In this document: one piece after another, positions 21,410 to 33,500 of the stretch
Position numbering within the stretch: position 1 is the first letter of the stretch
How the letters are laid out: each line of letters begins with the position of its first letter
NCBI GenBank assembly: GCA_016648135.1
Contig: JADDOH010002287.1
Location: 1-64,000, forward strand
DNA length: 64,000 nucleotides
Direction: 5' to 3'
From: Agrypnia vestita
Lineage: Eukaryota; Arthropoda; Insecta; Trichoptera; Phryganeidae
Translations under genes and position numbers: made by a program
Notes under the pieces: model-generated
What the model saw: only the letters and a program-made list of their open reading frames with translations
Told to the model about the DNA's origin: nothing
Databases searched by the model: none

Positions 21410-21637
21410 GGTCCCGTCAGAAGACGAACCAGACCCCGCCCAGAGAGAAGGTCCGTGCGCCTTGACCGAGTGGTCAGCATGGTCGTCCTGTAGCTCTCGC
21501 TGCGGGCGGGGCTCCAGGGTTCGGTCGAGGAAGTTCCGATTGAAGGGAGCCTTCAAGCGCTGCCACCAGGGACTCGACGCCAGACCTGACTTTCAACAAA
21601 CGGAGGACTGCTACGGAATCGGCGTAGACTGTCCACA
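21410..21637 (+). CDS. Spondin-like exon 1 (of those seen): TSR1
   Basis: The acceptor is AAATAG at 21404-21409 and the first base completes a codon. After an acidic leader (VPSEDEPDPAQREGP) comes TSR1: CALTEWSAWSSCSSRCGRG, then RVRSRKFRLKGAFKRC, ending EDCYGIGVDCP. Six cysteines and the W-x-x-W-x-x-C motif are present, with W-S-A-W a likely C-mannosylation site. The residue before the third cysteine is Arg, so the O-fucose consensus (Ser/Thr before Cys) is absent, unlike in the other three TSRs. I place the donor after 21637 (CCACA, then gtagga), because it leaves two bases that fit the next exon. The donor is weak, and reading through meets TAG within two codons. Confidence 0.85.
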
Positions 21638-24600
21638 GTAGGATTAAACAAATATTGCGTAGATTTTATCAGTAGTACGCTTCCGGTTCCGAGGGATTTT
21701 CATGAAAGAACTGACTATTTAATATTCTTGACATTAAACAAATCGTGAATTATTCAATCAAGACTAACGGTCTACAGTAAAAATTCGAACCGATTCTGAC
21801 ACTGAGCCATAAAAATATATTTTTACTTATTTGTACTCGAAATATAATATTACAAACTGTATTTAAGTATTATTATATATAATATTATATTGCTTTTAGT
21901 TAATGACGTTCATTTTCTTTACTATGAACAACCTTGGATTTATCTTGTTCAATTTATGCAATGTTTTGCTACTTTAAATTATACAAAATGTAGTAATAAC
22001 AATATTATAAAGAAAGGCATTTAAAATTCGCGTGTCCACATACATTACTATATTACGATAGTTATCTATATAGTTGTTGCTTAATTAAAACGGGATTATC
22101 TAAATACATAACAGACAAAAAAAATATAGCGAAAACGAAACATTAACCGTAAGTTTCTCGTACTTATTTCAGTGTTTGGATGGAATTATTTGAGCAATTT
22201 ATACAAAATATTACCAAAACACAAAAAAATCATTCATCTGTTTATATATTGACCTTTTTCAGATAAAAATAAGTTTATATATTTAATACAAATCTTGATC
22301 AAATTGAGGAATCAGTGTACATTGTTTACTTAATAACACTAAATACAATAATGGAAATTACTGAAAAAAATTTAAAATAAATTTAATAAATAAATATTTA
22401 ATAACAATTAAAAAACAATTTATTAAGAACTATTTATTAATATTAATTAATTATCAACATGTTTCTGGGCCTATGGTCCCTTCGACAGGATAAAACATAT
22501 AGGTACTATTCGGAAGTTATTTTACTATTATTGAAGAAAATATATATTTTTAAATGTATTCTTTGTACTCTTTGTACACTAAAGCCAAATTAAATTAACA
22601 ATATTTTCATATTTTAAGTAATGATTTTAAGTTAATTTAAAACAAAAATTTATATTGCATGTACGAGAAATGTCGCATAAAATAAAAAACCATACAGAAT
22701 TCCTATCCCGTAAAGAAGCTTTAATATTTAACCTAAGAAAAAATTCTCTGTCAAATAAAAGTCACTTAATTTCTAAACCTTTAAGGCTCTTAAAATATTC
22801 TGAAATTTCTGTATGTCTCGAAATAAAATGAATTATGAATTTACAAAGAACTTAAATATTTTTTAATAATTTAAATAATTTGTAATCAATTTTTTTAAAT
22901 TAAATATTCACAACAATACTCGTAAATATTCCAAATATAAATTTCTTTATAAATGCATAACAACGACGCGGTCTGGAGATGACACTAACCTTCTGGCAGC
23001 CGTCCAGGATAATATTCGGTCCTTTCATGAACACCTGCATATTATTTGCCTAGATTTTCTTATACTTGTAAGTTGGAAAAGTAGTACAATTGTGAAAAAC
23101 GCATGTATACCTGTGTTGCACAATGCAGTATGTTTATTTTTGTAAAAGTTACCTAGTACTATTCTACTATCACTAGAATATTTACAAAAAAAGACAAAAT
23201 TATAAATCTTTGGCAATGATATCCGTAGGTTTCTATTATTGTTGATATTGTAATAATTCAAATGAATGAATTGTAAACATCATTTTTATGAAATTTTCAT
23301 CACCATTTTCATTCCCTAAATGCATAAGCCAGTAAGCATTTGGTGTTGATAATAGAATTATCATCATAAGATCTATCTACTAACCCTAGGATGTCCTTCC
23401 AAGGACTCTTTAGCTTATGGCGAAAATACATGACTAGGAGCTACCATCTTTCCATGTCTTGCACCACTTTGATAATAGCTGACCACTTACTTAATTTGGT
23501 CTTTAGTCAATCTTTTTTGCTGTTTGTCTCAAAAAAATGACCCACAAATCGCGTTTCCTCTAGAGATGAAAGAAAACACACCTTGATAGTGGTTCTCTGG
23601 AATTCGAAAGATGTGTTCAAGTCACCGTAAGAAGTGACGAGTCTATCCCTAGAGTCAAGTGAGATGTCGGTAACTTCTCGATTCCTTAGTATTATTCCTG
23701 CTTCTTCCCCAAAATAACTCATTTTGCAGCCTGGATTCTTGATCTAACTCTCTTCGTCAGAATCCATAGTGGTTATCGTATATTAAAGTAAACCTTTTCA
23801 CAGATAAAAACAGTCAGTTCGATCCTGACTCGGATTTACTTAGTTTCATTATATTATAGAGGAACCGTACAAAACCACTAGCATCTCCGATAATGGGAAT
23901 AATTCTGAGTTATTCCGCCATGAATATACCTGCGTCGACGATACAAGCCACTGAAATATGGTACCATTATATATAATATATGATGTCGATTTATTTTATA
24001 GTTCAATAACTGAGCATGTACACGAGATATTTCATATTGGCGAAACCGAGCGAATAAGTACATATAATCTATATGTAGTTCAGAAACATATTCATTTTAA
24101 GATCTAGCACACTTGAGTACCTCTTTCGGAGATGCCAAAAGAAAAGAAAAGAAAATAACACTGCAATATTTTCAGTTTAAATATTCGTATTTTTGTCTAT
24201 AGCTGTTTGAGAATGAAAGTTGTAGTTTCATATTGTAGTTATTTTTTATATAAATAGAACATTATTATTATTGGCCACTGCTTTTCCCCGTTCTTCAATG
24301 TACAATATTATCAATTTACTATTTAAATCAAAATGTTATTTATTGAAATAAATACTTCTACGAGTACATTAAAACTCGAGTATGTACTTGATTATTTTGC
24401 AAGGGTTAGTAAATATAAATCATACTAGCAGTCTGCACCAGAAATTACCCTTGATTTTAATTTATAACATCAAACATGTGGAGAAATGGAGATGCCAAGG
24501 GATAATATAATTGATAAGATTCACTCTAGAATCCTGAGAAGACTATAGATATGCTACGGCAACCGCAACGGATATCTTACCCGCCTCCTGCTTGTTTGTT

Positions 24601-27600
24601 TTACATATATGATGATTACACTAAATGTCTACACAAAACAATGGTACTCCACTCCCCTACTTATTTGTGTGCAGACTGCTAGTGTCACATATATTTACTA
24701 ACCCTTACAAAATATTTAAATACTCAAGTTTTTGTGTACTCGTATGACTAAATACTTGGATTTCTTCGTGGTATCCAGAATATAATTTCATTGCTTGCCC
24801 GTTTTTATAAAAAAAAATGCCCTACTTATTGTTTGATATGCATGAGTAATAACAAAGGGATGTAAACATTTTCGTGCGTAAACCCTGCAAACTGCTATCT
24901 TATTATATACAATCCTTGAAAATTTATTTCCGGGTAAATGAATTTAAATATTTTGATGTTAATTTCATGGATACGAAAAGGGGACTAAATTAAATTAATT
25001 TCAAAGGTAAACTCGACATTAAAATTTTACCATGTGTAATGGAAACGCTTACCTTGAAGCGAAACCTTTCCGGGTTGCTAATCTATAATTAAATGCAAGC
25101 ATCTGTTGAACTTTTCCCTTTTTGCCCATAGCTCGCATGTATTTATGGCATATTTACATGATTAAGTTTTATGTTAAGCTTTTTCTTATCTGACTTTTTT
25201 GTTGTGAGCTATTCACTGGTGAAATATTTTACTTGAAATGTTCATTTTATAGCCTCTCTGAGTTAATCTTCCATCGTAACTCAACACCATATATTTAAAA
25301 AAAAAACACAAATTTGAAGCGAGGTATGTTATTTTAGAAGCCGTGTACAATTTTCAATACGTGTGTGAAGACATGATGGTAAATTGACTTTAATTTTTTT
25401 TCAGATGAATTTAACTTCTAACTTTAAATCATAATTAATTAACTTAAAAGATAATTAATGTCAAATTCTTTACTAATTTACAATTTATTAATCTAAACCG
25501 AAGATTTGATCTCAAGTTCAAGATAAATAATTTTAAATTTGAATTTAAATTATAAAATAACGTCTTTTACAAAATATTTTCATAATTTGAAAAGTTTTGA
25601 ACATCAATCTATTTGAAATATTTAAATAAATATACTACTTATTACTTAGTTATTATTGTTCAAAAAAGAATCTTCTTAACTCAATTAAATTATACCAGTA
25701 TTTCATTACTACAATATCGAATTCAAGATGAATAATTTGAATATAAAGTGAATTTATTTATTTCTCAGAATCAAAGAAAACAGAGGAAGAAAACAGGGTG
25801 AAGGAAAATCCCAGGAAGAAGAAACTCCCGCAGAAGATGACCAGACGTGTCAAGTGACTGAGTGGTCGGACTGGATGGACTGCTCCGCCACGTGCGGCAA
25901 GGGCTGGAGGATGCGGACCCGGAAGCTGGTGGCCAGCGGCGAGGAGCAGCAGGACATGGCCTATACGAGGGTGCACCACAGGCGAGCGCTCTGGGGAGGT
26001 GACGATGTAAGTCAGTTTTGTAGCATATGAGCATGTAGCAAAGTTGTAGCATATGAGATGAGCAACAGTACAAGCATTGTACTGAGGAAGGGGGATAAAT
26101 TATTTATCCTTCAAATTGCAAGCACAGGTTTTATTAAACGAAACATAATCTAAACAGATTTTTGTGACAGATCAAATATGAATGCGAACACCATTCACAC
26201 TTTTTTAAATTTGCTTTAATTAACAATCCTGAAATAATTAATAAAGAAAGTTTGCATATAAATCTTCTTCCTCTTATTTTCACGTCCTATCCGTTCAACG
26301 GACGTTGGCTATCATGTTAGCTAAGATAAATTCTATTATTAATATTAGACATTAACTTTGTGGTTAGACATTATAACAGAATTAATTAAATTAAATTAAA
26401 TTATAACAGAATTAAATAAGTTAAATTAGTATAAACCACTACCAGATATAAGAAGAATTTTCAAACCATCTCATAGAAAATTATCATTAATTATTAAATA
26501 CCTAAGTTAGTTAAATTAGTATAAAATAATTATTTACTGCGGTCTGGAACAGCGTTAGAGTAGACTGGCTAAACCATTATCTCAGGTTTTTCGGCCATGA
26601 AAATGGTTGTTCTCCTTCATCCAGGGCGCCGACTTCCAGCAATCTTTCCCTGCATTATGAGATGCAAAATTTCGCACTTCTCTGGATGTCTCGTCATGTG
26701 TCGGAGATATAAAATTTTTCGGATTTTTATTGTTTTAATAACTTTTTCTTCTTTATTCATTTGAACCACATTCTCATTCGTAACTCTGTCCATCCAGCTT
26801 ATTTTGAATATTCTTCTAGAGATCCACATTTCAAATTTCCTATCAATTCTTTGGTAAACGTCGATGCTTGCATTTCATAAAATAATACCGAAAACACGTA
26901 GCGTCCGATCATTTGCATTCATAATCTAAGGTTGAGAGCATAACTGTTTTTCATTCGGATAAAAGTTGCACGAGCTAGCTCGATGCGGCATTTGATTTCA
27001 ACCAAAGGATCCCGTATTTTATTTAAATTTCAGCCCAAGTATACATTACAATCGTGTGATAATATATATAAAGCACATCAATCATATTATTGATATTGTG
27101 AACCGAAAATGTAAGTTATGAAAAATCACACCTAATTAATATATTTTTTTCATGAAATACAGTATTTTTATTATATTTTAAACAGTAAACAAAAAATAAA
27201 CGTAATTTTCCAATAAAATTATTCAAAATAATGAATTTGCGTGCCAGCCTGGGGAGTTTTTGGCAAAACGACGATAACTTTTCCGATAATAAAGTAATAC
27301 GCCTTTTCCTTCTCGGAAGAGTAAGAACTTTATGCCTCTTGCAGATGGTGAACCAGCTTCCGTGTGATGTTGAAACTTAATTTTCAATCTAAACTTATTC
27401 AAACTATGTATAATACGTTATCACACAATTTATGATATTAAACAATATCACAGTTACATATTTCATAAATAGTTTCCGCGTAGGTTAAACGTTTTTACAG
27501 CACTGCCAACTACTTCAATTTATTATTTATGTTTCAATATTATTGTATCGAAACTCTTTGGTACGGAAAAGTTCCTAGAAATCAACACAACAGTAGAAAA

Positions 27601-30534
27601 TAAATAAAAACTCGGAAACTGGGTGATCTATATGATCCTAATTTAGTTAAAAATTACATTGTTTTTATCAATATTAGATGTACACAACAGATACAAGACG
27701 CTTTCAGAAAAAAAATTAACTCCTTTTTTTCTGTTTTACTGATATCAACACAAGATTTCTCTTGTTTTAAAATGTTCCATTTTTCAAACTTCAAATAATT
27801 TAAAAATAATAAAGTAGGTACTTACCTATATTCTATCACTTCCAAACTATCCGAAGTTTAAAAAATTTGAAAATTTTAAATGTGCTGACTTTCCTCACTT
27901 TATAACATTATACAATAATTTTGGCTGTAACAATTAGTATTGACAATAACATATTTAATCCCGGTCAGTTCACCAGTTCAGCTGCCACAAACACTTTTCT
28001 TAAGAGAAGCTAAAACTGAGAAAATATCATTTATATAAAATATATTGGCTTTTATATTCCATATTTTAGGTAAAAATCTGTATTTAAACGTTCCTTATCG
28101 AGTATCTAGGCTAAATTTAGACGAAAACGGCGATATATAAGTAAAATAATTTTATTATTATTTATCTAATAAATCGCGCCACCGTCGACTGCCTCTTTAT
28201 GGCTTAATCGGCTTTCTCTCCCATCATCATCACACTTTGTTGTACTCTGTGCCCTCTATACATTGCCACAGTTTAATCGCGAAGACATTTCATATGCCCT
28301 CCATAGTTTAAACCACAAGATCAAATTTTTATCATGATATCGAGTTTATAATTTATACTAGAGAATTTTTACGCATTTTTCTAAAAATTTTAAATTAAAA
28401 ATAATATGAAATAATAAACTTTAACTCATTCATGACGTATCAATTTAGTATCATCCAAAATTTTGGACGTAATTAATTTGAACAATATTTATCATTAAAA
28501 TGGAGGAAAAACATAAACAATATTATGTCTACTGAACTTAATTATATTTTACTACTCGAGATTCCAGACTATCAGGATCTCTCATCGACAAGTAAAGTAT
28601 TAATCTAATGATGAGAGATTCTGATGCTCTCAAAACTTGAGTATTAAAGTATAATTAAACTCTTTTAGAAATAACATAGATTATACTTTACATCCATTTT
28701 AATAATCATCATGAATTTTCTTTACAATTTAACGCCAAATGCATCAATTATGAGATTAATATTTTTGTACAAATTAATATATAATACAATATTTTTAAAA
28801 CAGTGTGTGAATGTAGTACTCATAATTTAACAAAAATGTAAGTACGCGGAATCAAAGATTCATTTTTCCTACTTCTCTTTTTCACACATTAAATGCTGCC
28901 TCTTCATCAGTCAGCGGAACGTTTTGTCACCTTTTTAATTCCCTACTATCTACTAGAGATAGGAATTTTAGTTCAGTTAACTGAATTGTCGTTCACCGAA
29001 TCATCCAGTCAAGTGAACTGTTCACTTTGAATTTAGTTCTTGGAATTTTTTTATCTACTACAACTTCTGTAAGCGAAGTGTTCAACTACCTACCAAGAAA
29101 ATTTTTAGCCGCCATCAAATTTTTCGTAACCATGGGTGGGGGTGGAATTTCATAACCTTATTTTATCTACATCAACTTCTCAAAGTAAATATGAACAGTT
29201 TTATCCAACACAAAATTTTCGCTACCTCATGCCTGCCAAAGATTTTGGGATTTAGAATTTACGATTCAATGAACGAATTATTTTTCACCTACTGAACTAA
29301 TAAACGATAGTATATAAAGTAAAGTTAACAGCTCTAAAATAACAGTTCATTGATGAATCTCTCATTCATGAAGCCCATCTCTACTATTTAAGTATATTAG
29401 CGATAATATACCGACTGCCATTATTAATATATATTTAATATATATTAAAAAGCACCTTGGGGCACTGCAATTAATTCGGAATTCTTCTATTTCTGCAAAT
29501 TTGTTAGTTATTTAGGTTAGGTACATTCTATCTAGGCTTATCCATGAGGACATGGTTTGCTTTTAATGTTGATTGCTATCCTTTGTACTTGTGTGATCAA
29601 TCGGAAGTATCGTTGGAGCTTCGAGCCACTTGCGGCTATTCGATTGAAAATGGTAGCAGACCTTAAAAAGATCAAACGGTTCCCTCTGATATAATGAAGT
29701 AATATTGAATCTAGTTCTAAATTGTAATTCATAGAATCGGTTGATTCAGTCAGTTTAAAATTAAAAAAATAATTATTATTTTTATTTTAGTGAAGATCAA
29801 CAAAGTTAATTAGTTTAATTATATTCAATAATAACGATTATTGGCGAAGAATTTTATATATTAATACATTTTCTGATCAAATTTCAAAATATCTACCACA
29901 AAATATTAGATCTACATTTTTTACAAATATAATATAGGGAAACTACTCATAAATGCAAAAGATAAAGGTAATATAATTAAGAATTCAGGTGTTTATAAAC
30001 TCGTGTAAAGCGTTTTATATTGGAAAAACCGGTCGAAATTTCAATGTAAGAGTTAAAGAACATTTAAGATGTCTGAATAATCATAGTTTTTCTGAATTTT
30101 TAAATCATCATAAATTAAATCAGAAAATGATCACGGTTTTGATTAAAATTTAGGACTTTCTATTTTACACATAAATAATTTTGGTCTGAAATTGAATAAT
30201 TTAGAAACATTAGAAATTAGTAAAGCATGTAATAGTAAACAAAATATTATTAATAATCAATTAAATTTAATTACTAGCCCAATTCTAAAAAAATTTCCAA
30301 TAATTATGAGTAATCAAGAACTTCAGTAATAATATTTTAAATGTAATTTTTCAAATAATTTGGAAAAACAAGAAACAAAAGACATTTCATTTTGACTTTT
30401 ATACAACATCCTGATGATAGAATGGTAATTTCTGAAACATGTTGGTGGAATTACTCATATAAAAGTAGATATATACAAATAAAATAATCAAAAAAGAATT
30501 TAAATGTCAATCTACAATGTTGCTCAATCAATTG

Positions 30535-30585
<51 letters not shown>

Positions 30586-33500
30586 AAATCGAAGGCTTTC
30601 ACGAGTACAATATGTGTTCGTTCTACTACTTTGGGTAAAACCACGCGTCAAATTCCTGGTCGTCAGGACCAGTCGTCTGCCGACGTTTCGAAGCAGATCT
30701 CACTGTTTTATATCTGGCGCCCTGACGATGACGTGAGATCTGTTCGAAACTCGGCAGACGACTGGTCCTGACGACCAGATTTGACGCGGGTTACCCCCAA
30801 AGTAGTTTCTAACTAACATATATGTATATATATAATATATATAGATATATATATATATATAATATATTATATATATCGATATAATATATATATATATATT
30901 TTTTTTTTATATATATATATATATATAGAGGGTACCCTCTGGAATCTCAAGGAACACGGGGTATCATCTCTGACATAGCGTGTTACGACAGAAGATTACC
31001 AAAAACGAGGCTCAATCTATTATAAGAAGCCTAAGCTTCCCCACAAACACACAATGCAATAGATACACCTCACCATTAAACACATCTTTCAAAAACACAT
31101 AAAAGTAGAATGTTTCACCAGATTGTCCATTTACCGACAGAATTACGAGAAGCCGCACATTACGCTACAAACGGCATAATTATATAATTAAACATCACTT
31201 AGCGCTGAATTTCTGGCACGAAAAGACGTGTTTCACGATCGTTTTGAAGCAAAACTTAAATAAAGAGTCACTCCCCCACGCCACCCACCCGAAGATTCGT
31301 AAGGTGATCCACTCTAAACGTCCTTAGGATTATTTAATAGATGTAGTAGTTTTTGTCAAACTGGTACACATTGGAATGTTTAAATAATGGAATTTATTAC
31401 CAACTAGCTGTTCGTACCCGTCGTTGCACGGGTTAAGGATTAAGTTGAAAATAAATTTGTGGGGGGAAACAAAGGTTTGACTCAAACGGTATGGATTTGC
31501 GTCGAAAATATATCAGGGGGTGGAGAAAACGTAAAAGGGGAGGGAGGAAATATAGCCTATGTTACCTGTCGAGTCCTAAAGAATAGTTTTCCAAATTTTA
31601 TAGCTGATCGGTCAAACGGTATAGATTTGCATCTAATATATATCTGAAGGAGGAGAAGTGGTATAGAGAGGGAAAATGTAGCCTATGTTACCCGCCGAGT
31701 CCTAAAGAATAAGTTTCCAAATTTTGAGTCCGATGGGTCAAACGATACAGATTTGCATCGGATATATGTCAGGGATTGAGGAAGGGGTATGAGAATAGGG
31801 AGGAAATATCGCCAATGTTACCCCTTGAGTCTTAAAGAATAAGTTTTCAAATTTTGAGTACGATCGTTTAAACGCTACAGATTTGCATCGAAAATATGTC
31901 AGGGGAAGGGGAAGGGGTATGAGAATAGGGGGGAAATATTGCCCATGTTACCCGCTGAGTCCTAAAGAATAAGTTTCCAAATTTTGAGTCCGATTGGTCA
32001 GATTTGCAACGAAAATATGTCAGGGGGAGGGTAAGGGGTATGAGAATAGGAGGGAAATGTTTCCTATGTTACCCGCCGGGTCCCAAAGCATAAGTGCGCA
32101 AAATTTGAATCGAGTCGGATAAATGGTGTGAATTTGTAAAGAGAACAGACAGAAAGACAGACATTGAGTTTTATAGGTATATATGAATGTTGGTTTTATC
32201 ACACATTATTTATAATTTATATTCTTTGTTATATGTTATTGATATTTTTTATATGTATACTTTTTTTCTGGTAAATTTTATATATCGGTCTTCTTCTTCT
32301 TCTTTTGTTAGATCCTTGATCTGCGTTGACAGGTTAGTCCTTGTCTTGTAAAGAGGACATCCAACTCTCTCTCCATCTGTTTGGTGGTCTCCCTGGTGGT
32401 CGTCGGCCCCTGGAATTCCGCGCATAACGGCTCTGGCAAGTCTCATCTGCTCCATTCTCTCGACATGGTCCCTTCAGAAACGCCTTCTCTTCCTGCTCCA
32501 TCTTACAAAATCTTGTATGTCGCAGGTTCTGCGGATTTCCGCATTGTGGGTCTTGCCCGCAATGGGTCTCAGAGTCTTCACTCGGTAGTTCTGAGGAGGT
32601 GTTCAGTTTTCACCGTGTCCGCTCTTGCTTCGATACCGTATGTCATGATAGGTCTTATGCATGTTTTATATATTCTGACTTTGCTTTCCACTAGCATATG
32701 CGTATTGGCCCGGTATATTTAAATATGCAAATGATGCATAGTAAAATGCAGATCAATAGAAACTAGAGCTAAAGAACATAAAATGTACTTCACTAATAGG
32801 AATTTTCAGAATATCTAACCATATTTAAGGAAACAAACATACATTCAACAATACAAATATTTCTATTGTACATTAATAAGCTTTTTTCCGTACACTTATC
32901 GATTATTTACATACCTATTTAATTTCACTATCACGCATAGCGATATCGGACGACGGAAAAATAATCACAATTTGAAGGAACATAACTCAACTGTAATTGG
33001 TACAATTAGTATTCTTGATGTTTTCTCCAGCCTCCCAAAGATGAAGACGGAGAAGAAGAGGAAGGGGAAGGAGAAGGAGAGGAGGAGGAGGAGGAAGAGA
33101 CGGAAGACTCCCAGAACGGAGACCAGGACCAGACAGAGGGCGACGGGAAGTGCGCCCACATCAAGCTGGTGGAGAGGGTGGAATGCGAGGGGAACCTCCC
33201 CACTTGTGACATCACTGAGGAAGAAGCCAGACGTAAGTTAAAATATTTATTTATATGTCTTTTATGTTTATTTTTAATATTACTAACATTATTTATTAAT
33301 TTATTTAATACTCACTAGCATCCTTACGCAAATAAATTAGAGTTATATTTGGAATCATGTTTTCATATATTTGGGTGAATCGCGAAATTTTCATAGCTGT
33401 TGTTGTGAATCTTTGACATTTTAGTTACGAAACACATATTTCGCGAACACATAATCACATTTTGTGAAAATCCATTGCAAAAATACTTTATTATCTAAAC

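Larger units (their letters stand above)
26007..33030 (+). other. Intron 2 of the spondin-like gene (7.0 kb), rich in mobile elements
   Basis: In order it holds a non-LTR fragment (26270-26990), a foldback (28538-28658), a hAT-like MITE (28954-29383), a Penelope-like fragment (29960-30330) with a hammerhead-like motif, a foldback (30623-30805), AT microsatellite, a Helitron (31404-32183) and another non-LTR fragment (32280-32720). The stretch 26991-28537 is AT-rich with nothing recognised. Confidence 0.6.

Noticed and set aside
32972..33241. Plus-strand frame with a very basic Lys/Arg-rich product
   Set aside because: It is the wrong frame of exon 3; the acidic frame fits the splice phases and completes TSR2.
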